Assembly (NCBI RefSeq): GCF_000208745.1
Contig: NC_030856.1
Location: forward strand, 7,615,965-7,679,964
Length of the DNA stretch: 64,000 nucleotides
From: Theobroma cacao
Lineage: Eukaryota > Streptophyta > Magnoliopsida > Malvales > Malvaceae
Direction of reading: 5' to 3'
Shown here: one piece after another, positions 1 through 11,752 of the stretch
Layout of the letters: every line of letters begins with the position of its first letter
Position numbering within the stretch: position 1 is the first letter of the stretch
Translations under genes and position numbers: made by a program
The notes under the pieces: model-generated
What the model saw: only the letters and a program-made list of their open reading frames with translations
Databases searched by the model: none
Told to the model about the DNA's origin: nothing

Positions 1-112
1 TTAAATTTTGTTCGTTACCTTTTTTTTGTTTTTTGTTTTATTTTTATTCATTTTTTTTGTTTATGATTTTTTTAATTAATAAAATTTTATTATAATTTTT
101 ATAGTGTCTACA
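1..112 (-). mobile_element. Ogre/Tat-type retrotransposon 3' LTR, partial at window edge
   Basis: This is the last 112 bp (in + coordinates) of a long terminal repeat. It ends in AGTGTCTACA and matches the end of the full LTR at 14820-14929 closely, including the run aattaataaaattttat. The element lies on the - strand, so this is the start of its 3' LTR. About 3 kb of the LTR lies outside the window. A polypurine tract follows directly, as expected. Confidence 0.9.
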
Positions 113-125
113 GCTGCCCCTTTTT
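113..125 (-). promoter_or_regulatory. Polypurine tract of the Ogre-type element
   Basis: Read on the - strand this is AAAAAGGGGCAGC, directly before the 3' LTR terminus TGTAGACACT. Its position and purine run fit the site that primes plus-strand DNA synthesis in LTR retrotransposons. Confidence 0.8.
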
Positions 126-232
126 GCGCATTTCGAAAATTCAAAATAGTGCAAAGACGTAGATACTGTATTTGACTAAATTTTTTAACTCTCTTATCAA
201 GGTTGTTTTTTTTTAAGGCAATTAAACTTTAA

Positions 233-612
233 AAATGAACTCCTCAAAATTGAGGCAACGAAACTTGAAAAATGAACTCCCCAAAGCTGAGGCCGCGAGA
301 CTCTAAAAATAAACTCCTCAAAGTTGAGACAACGAAACTTGAAAAATGAACTCCTCAAATCTAAGGCAACGAAACTTGAAAAATGAACTCCTCAAAGCTG
401 AGGCAACGAAACTTTTAAAAAATAAACTCCTCAAAATTGAGGCAATGAAACTTTAAAAATGAACTCCTCAAAGCTGAGGCAACAAATCTTGAAAAATGAA
501 CTCCTCAAAGCTGAGGCAACGAAACTTAAAAAATAGACTCCTTAAAATTGAGGCAATGAAACTTAGAAATAAATTTCTCAAAGATGAGGCAACGAAACTT
601 AAAAAAAATGAA
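233..612. repeat. Minisatellite of ~36-bp units in the element's 3' untranslated region
   Basis: About ten to eleven diverged units of 34-38 bp follow the pattern aatgaactcctcaaagctga then ggcaacgaaactt. Each unit holds a small inverted repeat, CCTCA-AAGC-TGAGG, often with one or two changes. The array lies between the integrase end and the 3' LTR. Tat/Ogre elements are known for hypervariable tandem repeats at this place. Short ORFs on both strands here are products of the repeat and are not genes. Confidence 0.9.
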
Positions 613-1479
613 TTTCTCATCCGAGGTCCTACGACTTTAAAACATTTATTTCTTTCTCTTTTCAGTTGTTTCAAAATTTTGAATATGACAATTCTAATAT
701 CCTAATTATTTCCATCAACTTTAATTTTGAATATTTTAGAGCCCTCTCTCTGATCGTTGGGGGATGAACCGGCTTCGCCTTCAACCTCTTGCCTTCCCCA
801 ATTCATTGCCCACAACTGTTTTCTTCCTCTACTATTTACATAGTCCACTCATTCTTCACATCTTTACTGTCCTTCGTTCTCTTTGCTGTTTCCACTTCTT
901 TTTCTTTTTTAGGCTTTCCTCTTTCCCTTTTTTATATTCCCAGGCTCCATTTCATCCTTCGTCAATTATGATCATTTCTCAAAATAATGCAAACATTTCT
1001 TTACTTTATCATGCTCTTTATTAAGTATCATTCCGATTTTATGACAAATGTGATGCAATGTACTCATATCTCCTCTTTCGGCAGAATGGACATGATGACA
1101 ATATATGTTGGGAGAAGAAAGGTTATTTTTCATTAGAATAAGGGAAGTTTCTACAATCAAGCATAATGGCAAGGGAAAAATTAATTAATACAAAAGGGAT
1201 ACAATTCTATTTTAATGACTGCTTCGATAGATATTGACAATAGTCTCCAAATTTTATCTCGAATCAGGCACAAGCGTCCGCTCCCTTGTTTTTCATCTGA
1301 ACATCTCAGATCATAATTTTCACCCATTTCGTGTTAAGCCTTTGTAACACTTGGACCTCATTCGTGTCTAGACCGCCCTTTCGGGTTTTCGCCCTAAACA
1401 CATATCCCAGACTCAAGCTGCATTTTCAGGTTTTCAACTTGAATTCTCTTTTCTTCCTTTTTTTTTTTACGAAAAATAT
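613..1479. other. Non-coding 3' untranslated part of the Ogre-type element
   Basis: This T-rich stretch lies between the minisatellite and the decayed end of the integrase. No conserved protein segment is seen on either strand. It holds short ORFs only and is best read as the element's 3' UTR. Confidence 0.6.
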
Positions 1480-2570
1480 TTCTTAACTGCATCAGCATTC
1501 ATTGGTTGGAAAACTCCCTTCCGTCCATCTCTGCCAAAATTAATACCTTTCCTGAAAAAGCTTTCTTCACCACAAATGGTCCTTCCCAATTTGGCATCCA
1601 TTTCCCGTGAGGATCTTGCTGGTTCGAGAGAATTCTTTTCAATACTAACTCTCCTTCTTAGAACTGTCGAGGATGTAACTTTTTGCCATATTCCCTCATC
1701 ATTCTCTTTTGATATAGCTGTCTGTGGAAAGCGCCATCAACCTTTTTTCTTTTATGAGATTCAATTGCTCATAACAAGCGTTGACCCATTCGACTTCTTC
1801 CAACTGTACTTCTTTAAGGACCCTTAAGGAAGGGATTTCTACTTCAATTGGTAAAACTGCTTCCATCCCATACACCAAAGAGAATGGCGTAGTTCCCGTG
1901 GAAGTTTAGACTGTTGTGCGGTAAGCATGCAGAGCAAATGGTAACTTCTCATGCCAATCTTTGTATACATCTGTCATCTTCTCGATTATCCTCTTGATGT
2001 TCTTGTTGGTTGCTTTTACCGCTCCATTCATCTTTGGGCGATAAGGCGCTGAATTGTGATGCTTGATCTTGAACTTGGCACAAATCTCTTTCATCATTGA
2101 ACCATTGAGGTTACTAGCATTGTCTGTGATGATTCTTTTGGAAGACCATAACGACATATTATCTCTTTTTGGATGAACTTACACACCACTTTCTAGGTCA
2201 CTTTGGCATAAGATGCTGTGTTTACCCACTTAGTAAAGTAATGAATTGCCACCAGAATAAACCGATGCCCATTTGATGACTTCGGGGTTATTAACCCAAT
2301 CACATCCATGCCCCACATTGAGAAAGGCCATGGTGATGTCAATACATACAGTGAATTTGCGGGAGTGTGGATTTTGTCCGCATATATCAGGCACTTGTGA
2401 CACTTTCGAGCAAAATCTATACAATCTGTTTCCAACGTGAGCTAGTAATACCCTGCTTTCATGATCTATCTTGCCAACATATGCCCACTTGCATGTGCCC
2501 CACAAATTCCTTCATGAACTTCCTCAACTATTCTTCGAGCTTCTGCTGAATCCACACATCTCAACAGCAC
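1480..2570 (-). pseudogene. Integrase of the Ogre-type element, broken
   Basis: On the - strand the order is an HHCC zinc-binding part (near 2530-2400; CHKC seen), the first catalytic Asp in WGMDVIG, the second in ITDNASNLNG, then APYRPKMNGAVKATNKN. In related elements the last motif reads NGAVEA; here the catalytic Glu is Lys, so the DDE triad is incomplete. At least two frame breaks split the domain (2193-2435 and 1906-2157 are separate open pieces). Degraded C-terminal coding continues to about 1480. Integrase joins the cDNA copy to host DNA; this copy cannot. Confidence 0.85.
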
Positions 2571-2783
2571 TTGATATTTACTTCTCTTATACAAGATATT
2601 CCCATCCAAGAAGAAATTCATTGCCAACCTTCTAATGGTTTTCTAATCATTTTCTGAGTTTTTCTCCGAATATTGCTGAAACTTGAGATATTGCACAATG
2701 TCGTGATACCATGGTTTCCCATATGTTTCTTCCTCTACACTAAAGCAGTGAGCTAGGCATTCCTGTAAATTGATCATGATGGG

Positions 2784-3204
2784 CTAGATCTTGACATCAG
2801 CACCCACTTTGAACATTGTTGCCAACGTGGCCAATGCATCAACCATTTGATTTTCTTCTCGAGGCAGATGGGTGAAGCGAATCTCATCGAAACTTTCAAT
2901 CAACTTTGAAACAAATTTATGATACCGGACCAACTTCGAGTCACGTGTCTCCCATTCTCCTTGTAATTGATAAATAACCAAAGTAGAATCCCCAAATACT
3001 TTCAAAATGTGAATTTTCCTCTCAATTGCTGCCTAAAGACTCATGACACAAGCTTCATATTCAGCCACATTATTGGTGCAATAGAAATTGAGTTTTATCT
3101 ATAATGGGATAATGATCTCTTTTTGGTGACACTAACACGACCCTTATGTCATGCCCCAAGGCATTCGAAGCTCCGTCAAAAAACATCTTCCAATTATCCT
3201 TGTT
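2784..3204 (-). pseudogene. Second (archaeal-like) RNase H domain, frameshifted
   Basis: The domain starts at NWKMFFDGASNALG in the frame that ends at 3070 and continues in another frame at 3005-2784 (VFGDSTLVIYQLQGEWET, then EENQMVDALATLA). This extra RNase H after the reverse-transcriptase RNase H is a mark of the Tat/Ogre lineage. The frame change between 3070 and 3005 kills it. It would remove RNA from RNA-DNA hybrids during replication. Confidence 0.8.
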
Positions 3205-3885
3205 CTTCGATTTTTCCTCACTTGTTTGGCATATCGACATCAAGTCCTCATCTGGGAACTCAAACTTCATTGGCTCATAATCTTCCTCTGCCCTTTCTGT
3301 CAGAAAATCAGCGAGTGCACTTCCTTTGATAGCCTTTCGAGACACATACACAATGTCATATTCAGACAACAACACTTGCCATCTTGCCACTCTACCTGAT
3401 AAGGATGGCTTCTCGAAAATGTATTTGATAGGATCTAACTTTGCAATGAGCCAAGTAGTATGATACAACATGTACTGTTTGAGTCGATGCGTCGCCCATG
3501 CCAAAGCACAACACATCTTTTCTAGCGAGGAATACTTGGACTCGTACTCAGTAAACTTTTTACTCAAGTAATAAACTACCCTTTCCTTCTTACTAGTTTT
3601 ATCATGCTGTCCCAATACACATCCCATGGACCCTTCATTCACTGTCAAATATAAAAAGAGGGGTCTCCCGACCACAGGTGGTACCAACACTGGCAGACTC
3701 AACAGATATTCTTTAATCTTGTCAAAAGCAATTTGGCATTCCTCATTCCATGCCCCGGGATCATGTTTACGAAGGATTTTAAAGATTGGGTCACATTTGA
3801 GTGTGAGTTGTGATATAAATTGAGCTATGTAATTCAACCTCCCCAAGAACCCTCTAACTTCCTTTGACGTTTTGAAAGGAGGCAA
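3205..3885 (-). pseudogene. Connection and RNase H region following the reverse transcriptase
   Basis: This is the C-terminal part of the polymerase: KEVRGFLGRLNYIAQFISQ, then the RNase H-like core LFLYLTVNEGSMGCVLGQHD and YYLSKKFTEYESKYSSLEK. It is out of frame with the reverse transcriptase upstream (frame change near 3886-3920). The first RNase H of Tat/Ogre elements is often catalytically weak, and the usual leading Asp is not evident here. The open frame runs on into the second RNase H. Confidence 0.8.
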
Positions 3886-3920
3886 ATCACAGATTGCTGG
3901 AATCTTGTCTGGATCGACTT

Positions 3921-4610
3921 CTATTCCCCTTCACTAACCATAAAACCAAGTAACTTTCCTGAAGTGACTCCAAAAGTGCACTTTGCCAAATTAAGCCTAA
4001 GCTGAAACTTCCGTAACCTCTTAAACAACCTTTCAAGATTGGTCACATATTCCTCTATTTTGTGAGCTTTTACAATCATATCATCCACATACACCTCGAC
4101 CTCTCTGTGCATCATATCATGGAAAAGAGTCACCATGGCTCGTTGATAAGTTGCCCCAGCATTCTTCAAACTAAATGGCATTACCTTATAACAAAAGGTC
4201 CCCCACATAGTTATAAAGGTAGTTTTTTGTCTGTCCTCCGGTGCCATCTTAATTTGGTTATATCTTGACAAGCCATCCATAAAGGAAAACATGGAATGAC
4301 GGGCAGTATTGTCAACGAGGGTGTCAATGTGTGGTAGAGGAAAATTATCTTTTGGGCTTGCTCTATTCAAATCTCGATAGTCCACACACATTCTTACTTT
4401 CCCATCTTTCTTAGGCACTGGGATGATATTTGCAACCCATTTGGGGTACTTAGCTACCTCCAAGAATCCTGCATCGAACTGCTTTTTCACCTCTTCCTTA
4501 ATTTTCAATAGCATTTCAGGTTTCATCCTTCTCAACTTTTGCTTCATTGGTTTGCATTCGGGTTTCAAAGGCAATTTATGGGCTACAATGTCTGTACTAA
4601 GACCTGGCAT
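3921..4610 (-). pseudogene. Reverse transcriptase core of the Ogre-type element
   Basis: The 229-residue open piece has the gypsy reverse-transcriptase motifs in order: PVPKKDGKVRMCVDYRDLNR, FMDGLSRYNQIKM, and the active-site box EVYVDDMIVKA. It stops at GFMVSEGE where the frame changes before the RNase H part. It copies element RNA to DNA in cytoplasmic particles. The YVDD box is intact, but the polyprotein around it is interrupted. Confidence 0.9.
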
Positions 4611-5688
4611 ATCTTGATAGAACTATGCAAACACATCTACATATTCATGAAGTAGCTTTATTAATTTTTTTTTTTTAGATGGCACCAACATAGAACCAAT
4701 TCTAACTTCTTTCTTCTTATCTTCATCTCCCAAATTAATTGTTTCAAGTGTCTCTTAATGTGGGACAATTTGTCTCCATTCCTGTTCTACTAGTCTTAAC
4801 AAGTCTGGAGTTAAATCACAATCTTTCACGTTTTCTGTATTGTCAAGTTCACCGATACTTGTACCTTTTTCAAAATTAACCTCAAAACTATTGCCATTAC
4901 TATATTTGCATTCATTACTTGGAATCCTTGCAGACAAAGGGAATTGAAGGATATAGAGCTATCGTAAATACAAACAGTTGAAGTAAAGAAATGAAATGAT
5001 GGAAATAGTGAATCATGAGAGGAGTTATGAAAAATGCATTACGCATGTCATTTTATTAAAATGATAAATGATAAAAACCCGATACATAAAGTTTCCAATG
5101 ATGTTGGGTATAAGCACGTAAGTTTAGTTTGCATTACTTTGGAAAAGGATCACAAACGACTGGCAGACTCATGGTGGTCCAGTTGCTCAGCTTCAATCCA
5201 GGTGGCCCCATGTATGTAGCAGGGATTTCCTCCACATCTCTTAGTTGTTCTTTACCTTCCTCTAATGCACATATCGATAAATCAGAAAAGGCTTCCCCTA
5301 ATGTTGACATTGATTCTTGGCTCCCAGGGGTGAGTGATTCAGGAAAGATGTGGCCTCCGGACCGAAATGTCTCGTAGAGGTGGGGATGTATTATACTATG
5401 AGTTTTCAACTCGTGCCCCTTAAAGCGAGCCAGCCTTTCCCTCATTCTTTCGGTTATCATCTATTCTCTTTCCTCCTTGGTCGGTTTGTATCCCAGGCCA
5501 AACCTTTTTTCGTTCTTGGTGGCACGTATTGGCCTTCTAATACCTTGCAGCTCTCTTCCTAGTCTGGCTCCAACCCTGCATCCCTTTCTTACAGTTTGGT
5601 TAATGGCCATCTCGGTGGTCTTAGAAAGCTTTGGGATAGACGGTGTGTTTCCTTCTCCTACATAGGTGGTGTTGACGAACTCAAAGGA
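4611..5688 (-). pseudogene. Protease-to-polymerase linker with G-patch-like segment
   Basis: Degraded coding on the - strand lies between protease and reverse transcriptase. Near 5560-5600 a segment reads GARLGRELQGIRRPI, which resembles the glycine-rich G-patch often found in this linker of Tat/Ogre elements. Open pieces at 5134-5460 and 4755-4937 (ending LTPDLLRLVEQEWRQIVPH) belong to the same linker. Several stops break it. No separate function is claimed. Confidence 0.6.
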
Positions 5689-6603
5689 TCAGAAGGAACA
5701 TTCGGGCACTTCTTCTGTCGCTTCTACATAAGGGGTATCTGTTGGCTTGCTTATGAGTAAGTCTTCTTCCCCATTAACACATACGATTGTCCCATCAACT
5801 ATGAATTTGACTTTTTGATGAAGCGATGAAGGTATGGCCTCAGCCATGTGGATCCAAGGTCTTCCTAATAAATAATTATAAGAAGGAGTGATATCCATGA
5901 CTTGAAATTCAATGGTGAAGGTGGAAGGGCCAATTTTTACCTGTATCTCAATGTCCCTTACTACTTCTCTCCTTGTCCCATCAAAGGCTCTCACAGTCAT
6001 CTGGCTCTTTCTCATGTAGGACATATCAATGGGTAAGCAGGCCAAGGTCCTTATGGGCATCACATTCAAAGAAGATCCATTATCAAGTAGCACTTTTGCG
6101 ACAGTACAACCTTTACACTTGATAGTGATGTGCAAGGCTTTATAGTTTCCCCTACCTTCAGAAGGGATTTCTTCATCGCTGAAGGATATTATGTTACCCA
6201 TCGCAATGGTCCCAACAATGTAGTCCAAATTTTCAACTGAAATGTCGTGATCGATATACGCTTAGTTCAGAATCCTCATCAAAGAATTCTTCTGTGGTTC
6301 CGAGTTGAGAAGTAGTGATAATAGTGAGATACGAGCAAGCAACCTGGTCAATTGCTCGACCACATTATACTCACTATGCTTAATGAACTTGAGGAACTTT
6401 GCAGCTTCTTTTTTCGTCACCGGTCCCTTTGAGCCATTGGTCGGTTCTTGAGATTGCACTTTTTTTTCTCTCAAACTTTGCTGTTTTTTTTTTCCCTTCT
6501 CTTTCCTAAGATTCTCCAATGCTTCTGGTGTATAGCAACGTCCGCTGCGGGTAATCCCTCCAACACCAGTTATATTTGCAGCATTATCTTGAGATTCGAC
6601 CAT
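5689..6603 (-). pseudogene. Aspartic protease region of the Ogre-type element
   Basis: Open pieces 6603-6262 and 6228-5689 are in one frame, split by an in-frame stop at the LN*AYIDHD point. The protease active site reads VLLDNGSSLNVMP, the form usual in Tat/Ogre elements. Later motifs are FQVMDITPSYNYLLGRPWIH. The N-terminal piece carries ITRSGRCYTPEALENLRK and KKEAAKFLKFIKHSEYNVV, typical of the gag-protease junction. It would cut the polyprotein in the virus-like particle. Confidence 0.85.
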
Positions 6604-6755
6604 CCATTTTCCCGCATTTGAAACTTGTACATTGCAATTATAGTTCCACAGGACAGCTTTATCATTTTTATAGGGGAAAGGTTTAGGGACTTCGATGGTT
6701 ATTTTGACATGGGTTTTGTCTTCTACAGGCCCTTCTCTTGGTTCGTAGAAAATGG

Positions 6756-8835
6756 TTAAAGGCTTATCTTCACTAGGTGAGTGAAATCTTTAGATTTCAT
6801 GTTTACTGCTGGCTTTGAAGCTTCCACATAGAACTCGATCCTTGATTCATCCATCATTTTTTGGACTTTTTTTCGAAAGGAACTACAATCCTGGATTAAA
6901 TGCCCGACACATCCTTTGTGATACAAATAATATGGTCCATGGATATCTCCCGAATCATTCTTGTCAAGACATTCTAGCCAAACCTCTAGCATGTCGATCT
7001 TTACCAAGGCTTCAAACACTTTCTCCATGGGGGTTTCCACATCCCGAACGCTCCTTTTAACATACACCTCTCCTTCAATTGCATTTACCCCTGCCCCAGA
7101 ATGATTTGGCAGTGCGTTGTTGTTAACATTCTCTTCCGGCTTCTTTTCAAAGTTCATGATTCCTACCTTGATCAGCCTTTGCACCTTGTGTTTGAATGCT
7201 GTACAATTCTCGATCGAGTGACCTTCAACTCCATAATGGTAATCACAATGGGCAAAAGCATCATACCATTTCGAGAATGGAGGTTTCAGCAGTTCTATCT
7301 ATAAGGGTGCCACCAGATGGTTTGCAACTAGCTGAGTGAAGAGTTCAGCATACGGGATTGGGATTGGATCAAACTGCACCTTCTCTTGCCTGTTCCACCA
7401 TCCCCTTGATTCATTGGCAGTATTGTTGTTTGGAGGTGTTGTTTGCTGTATGGTTGAAGTTGCGACAGGTGAGGAAGTAAGTGGGTGGATATTTGTGGGG
7501 TAAGGTGTCCGTTGGATGGGAGTATATGGGTAATGGCTAAGAAAGGCATTTGGCATGGGTGGGTACAGATATGGATTTTGTGAGGTGTTGTTTACAATTG
7601 GGTAATAGGGGTATGGTGGATATGGTAGGTAAAGATTGTAGGCTCCCCCTTGGGGTTGTCCTGAAGTGATAGCTTGGGCTTCTCCTTTCTTCTTTTTAAA
7701 AGTTTCCCCTTTCTTTGTACTCACAGTCTCACCTCATTCTATTTTCCCGTGCTTAATGGCAGTTTCTATCATTTCTCCTAAGATCACCATATCAGTAAAG
7801 TTCTTCATGGCATTACCTACCAACCGTTCATAATAAGGGGCCAGCAGGGTGTTAACAAACATCACAGTGGTCTCTTTTTCAGTCAAGGGTGGTTGAACTT
7901 GAGACGCCACATTCCTCCATCTTTGAGTATATTTTTTGAAGCTTTCATTAGGTTTATTCTCCATTTTTTGTAAAGAAAGACGATTCGAAGCCATATCCGT
8001 AGCATGTTTATACTGAGCTACAAACGCCCGAGCCAGGTCCTTCCATGTGTGGATTCGATTGTGGTCCAACTGGACATACCACTTTGCTACAACACTAGTG
8101 AGGTTGTCTTGGAAGTAGTGTATCAAGAGCTTGTCATCATGGGCGTATGCTGCCATCCTTCTGCAGTACATAGTGATATGTGTGATTAGGGCACTTGGTT
8201 CCATCGTACTTTTCTAAGTCTGAAACTTTGAATTTTAGGGGTATAACCACATCTGGAACGAGATAGAGCTCGATTACATCCATAGAGCAATACATTCCTA
8301 TTCCTTCTATCATGCGTAATCTCTCCTCTAAAAGGTCAAATTTTTGGTGGGCATCGGGATTGTCTTTCGATTCAACGGATCCATACTTGAGCTTCTCTTG
8401 TTCTTTCGGATCATCCAAATCAGGCACAGAAATGGGATCTGAGGGACTTGCTCCTCCAGTTGGCCACTGTTGGGCATAAGTCAGTGGTGGCCCGGTCGGC
8501 ATTGGCATCCCAAAGTACGGATATTGACCCATTGATGGCATGGGGATAGACGCATTTTTTGTCGGTGGTGGCATAAATCTTGGTGGATATATAGGGTCTG
8601 TATTGACTTCTGATGGTTGAACATCTTCTGGTGCACCAGAACTCCCCGCCACTCTCTTCCCTTTATCTGTCGACATCAACTCTAAAATCTTTGACAATTG
8701 GCCCATAATCTCTTCTTGTTTCTTCTCAATCTTATCCATTCTCTCCGAGTGTTCGTCCCCTGTGATCTTAGAGCTATTTGTGTTGTATCTGTGTAAAGTT
8801 TGTTTTTTTTGAAATTTTATTCTTTTATAGGTCAA
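6756..8835 (-). pseudogene. Gag of the Ogre-type element, with frameshift and stops
   Basis: The N-terminal part (8835-8137) holds a coiled-coil-like MDKIEKKQEEIMGQLSKI and a proline-rich stretch. The retrotransposon gag core follows in a second frame (DKLLIHYFQDNLTSVVAKWY, then WKDLARAFVAQYKHATDMA), so a single-base indel lies near 8190. In-frame stops follow at GKIE* (7734) and VAPL* (7299). A zinc-knuckle-like C-x-H segment (YHKGCVGHLIQDC) lies near 6930. Gag forms the particle and packages RNA; this copy cannot make it in one piece. Confidence 0.85.
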
Positions 8836-9280
8836 ATGGATAAGTTAGAATTTCATGTTGATGAATGCATTATTATTTGTTATTATTTTCATATGAATCA
8901 TGCAATTATGATGCAAGTGAAATGTATTGAAAAGAAAAAATAGGAAAAATATTGGCCATCCAACATTTACCATAAGAAAAACCACATCCATAAAACTAAA
9001 ATATCTGATTACATCATTGTCTAAAACCATTACATAACTACCAAAAGGAAAAACCAACTTTGCCATATTGATCCCGAACCATCCTGAGGTGATCGATCAA
9101 CCGCTCACTCAATTCATCCCTCGGAAGAATCTCTCACCTGAGCTCCTCAGTCTTGTCTGCCATCACCAGGGCCTTAAATGCCACTTCTCTCATCTGCCCT
9201 AGTATCCATCTCATTTTTGCTTCTTTTCTTTAAAGGCTTTGTGTACACAAATCGTTTCTTTCCCTCATCCGAAAATGCTC

Positions 9281-10930
9281 TTACCTTACAACTTCGTATT
9301 GTGTCTTATATCCCTCAATGGCAATCTCCATCAAGCCGTAGTCATTTCTTAACTCCTGGATCATGTGTTCTTGCCTTTGGACCTTATTCTGCAAAGTGTT
9401 ATTGATGCTTTGGATTTCTTGCATTCTGGCTATCAGAGAAGAATTTTCTGCGTTTGACCCTTCAAACTTGCTTTGCCATTCATCCCGCTCTTCCAAAGCC
9501 ATCCGTACCTTTCTTGCTATCTTTTTCTTCATTTCTTCCAGCTCGTCTTCATGTCTCTGTTTCATACTTGCCATCTTTTTTTCAAGTCTCTTCCTTGCCA
9601 ACTCACTTTCTAACAGGACGTCTTGGGGTTCTGGGTTTATCGGATGCTTTGATGGGTTTTCTGGGGTGCACACGATGTCCTTCACCCTTTGTGCATGCCA
9701 GGCAACATATCCTGAGGTGACTTCATCGGTAACCCTTCCTTGATCCACTATGCTCGTTTTCTTCCAATCTTGTGTAATTTCCTCAATCTTCTTCAGGGTT
9801 CTCGGCTCCCCATATGTAAACTCTAACTGGTTGAGCTGGTGAGTCATAGGCACGAATTGCTCAGATCCGAATTATCTTCGTACCATTATCGGTGCATAAC
9901 TAATGGCTCTCCATGGTCCCATAAGCGGCACCCACGGCTTGTCCCCGCACTTATACATCACTTGCATTTGCGGCATCCATAGGGCTCTCCAAGTCACTTC
10001 AACACTTATCAACCTCCAGAGCCTTGCGACCCACTCTTCTTTCCTCTTGCAGTCTGGCCATTCACTCTCGTAGAACTCAAGGATAGGACAACTCACAGAC
10101 AGGTAAGGCTTCCGAAATTTGCTCTCCTTGCACTCGAAATGGCTATTAATCCATATGGTTAGAAGTTGGGCACACCGGATGAAAAGTCCTTCACCTTTGC
10201 GCCGACAGTAATTCAATAATTTGAAGGTTTCAACTAAGATGGATGGGGTCGGGTTGATGCTCCTTGTCACCTGATCGAAGAAGTCTATGACTGATACCTC
10301 CACGTGACCCAGAACCTTTGGAAAGATCACTAAGCCATAGATTGCCATTGCTAAAGCTAGGAGACCTTGTTCATCCTCCATGTGCTTTTTAATGTATTCG
10401 TTCAAGAAACTCCATAAAAGGCATTCTGTGTCTCCTTTCTTCTTCAAATGCTGATCAACCTCTCCAGTAGTCATTCGTAGCAACTTGGCCAACTTCCGTC
10501 GGTGTCCCATCATCTGAGCCCTCCAATATATCTTGTCAGGTTGCATGTGTTCTATCCGGAGTAGAGAGGAGTACTCTTCCATGGTAGGGGTCATGTCCAC
10601 TTTGTTAAACACAAAGCAACGATATGAAGGATCCCAAAATTGGACAATGGCTCGGAGCATCTAGTCATCGACAGGTACATAGAGGAGCCATGCAATGTGT
10701 CCATACTTGCTCTGAAAGTTGTCTCGGTGAGCACGTCTCCATTGTTCCCAAATGCCTATCATCTCCGTGAAGTCATTTTGCTGAAGGTCTAAGTGAACTA
10801 TTTCGGGTAAAGTCGAGATATGTCCTTGGGTCAAACAGTCTCATTTTTCTTGTTGAATCTGCCCCATCTGTAATTCTATCTCGTAGTCATTTCTGTATAT
10901 GTTGAGTGGACTTGCTGATGATGATGCCAT
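9281..10930 (-). pseudogene. ORF1 upstream of gag (DUF7745-like), three in-frame stops
   Basis: A start at 10930 (MASSSASPLNIYRNDYEI) opens one frame that runs to 9281 and is broken only by three stops: TGA near 10834, TAG at 10661-10663, and TAA near 9870. The middle part (IVQFWDPSYRCFVFNKVDMT, EEYSSLL) matches the extra ORF1 domain of Tat/Ogre elements. The C-terminal third is a long coiled coil rich in Glu, Lys and Arg (about 9660-9290). The role of ORF1 in these elements is not known. The retained frame suggests recent decay. Confidence 0.8.
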
Positions 10931-11734
10931 GGATGTAATCGGGATCTCTTAGGTTGGATGTTGTGTAGCCAATATTTCTCCTATATGCAATTACGATGTA
11001 TGCAAATGGACATGTAAAATACATAGGACAAGCAAAATAAACTTAAGTTAGTATGGTAAAAAAAAAGTGTTAAAAATAACGAGAGAATAATAAGCAATAT
11101 CATGGGTATTACTAAATGTCATTAGACATTTTTTACTCCACGATATTTTATTATCTCGCGGGGAAATTTAAAATAAAGGGAGCAGAAGAGATTCTTTCAT
11201 GTGTACCTATTTATAGGGTATATCCTCGCGGGTAAGGCCCTACCTAGGGTTAAGCTGTTCTCGGTATTCTATATGTTGAGCGAGGTTTATAAACGGGGCT
11301 AAAGGTTCCCAAATCGTTCCTCACTGTCGTCCACGCGGACTAGTAAGGCACCCCGGTCCTCACCTATTATAGACTTTAAACGGACTAGGTTAGATTTGAG
11401 TAGGAGTCTTCACTAGCCCGTACGGAGGTTATTACCTCACGAGAGCGTAGCTACTAAACTCCCTCCTAAAAATGGACATAACCTAGGTGGAGGGTTTATG
11501 CATGAATGCAAAAAATGTGTCGTGTGTATGAAGAAAAACATCGAGCTCGGAGTAACAATCTCACATTCTTTTATCCTAAATCCCACAATTATTAAAAGCA
11601 AATAAAGTAATAAATGCGAAATAAACGAATGCACCAAACAAAATATGAAGAATAAATCATTAAAACTAAGGAAACATCGAATTATTTAAAGCCTTGGACA
11701 ACCTATTATTTTTTTATGGTTCGACTTTCGAAAT
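10931..11734 (-). other. 5' untranslated leader of the Ogre-type element
   Basis: This stretch lies between the primer binding site and ORF1 on the - strand. It holds no conserved coding segment. Short blocks such as cctaggg and cctcgcgg resemble motifs repeated inside the LTR. It would be the RNA leader of the element. Confidence 0.6.
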
Positions 11735-11752
11735 TCCCTAGTGGAGTCGCCA
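11735..11752 (-). promoter_or_regulatory. Primer binding site, tRNA-Arg-like
   Basis: On the - strand the sequence next to the 5' LTR is TGGCGACTCCACTAGGGA, two bases from the LTR end. Its complement looks like a tRNA 3' end with CCA, and gttcgac-like T-arm sequence follows. The form is that expected for a tRNA-Arg primer, which is the primer reported for Ogre elements. Confidence 0.75.

Noticed and set aside
233..612. CRISPR-like spacing of repeats
   Set aside because: Repeats run head to tail without unique spacers, and the DNA is plant nuclear.
468..705. Overlapping ORFs on both strands rich in Lys, Leu and Arg
   Set aside because: They are translations of the 36-bp minisatellite; the repeat, not a protein, explains them.
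1576..1827. Plus-strand ORF of 83 aa
   Set aside because: Shadow of the decayed integrase C-terminus on the other strand.
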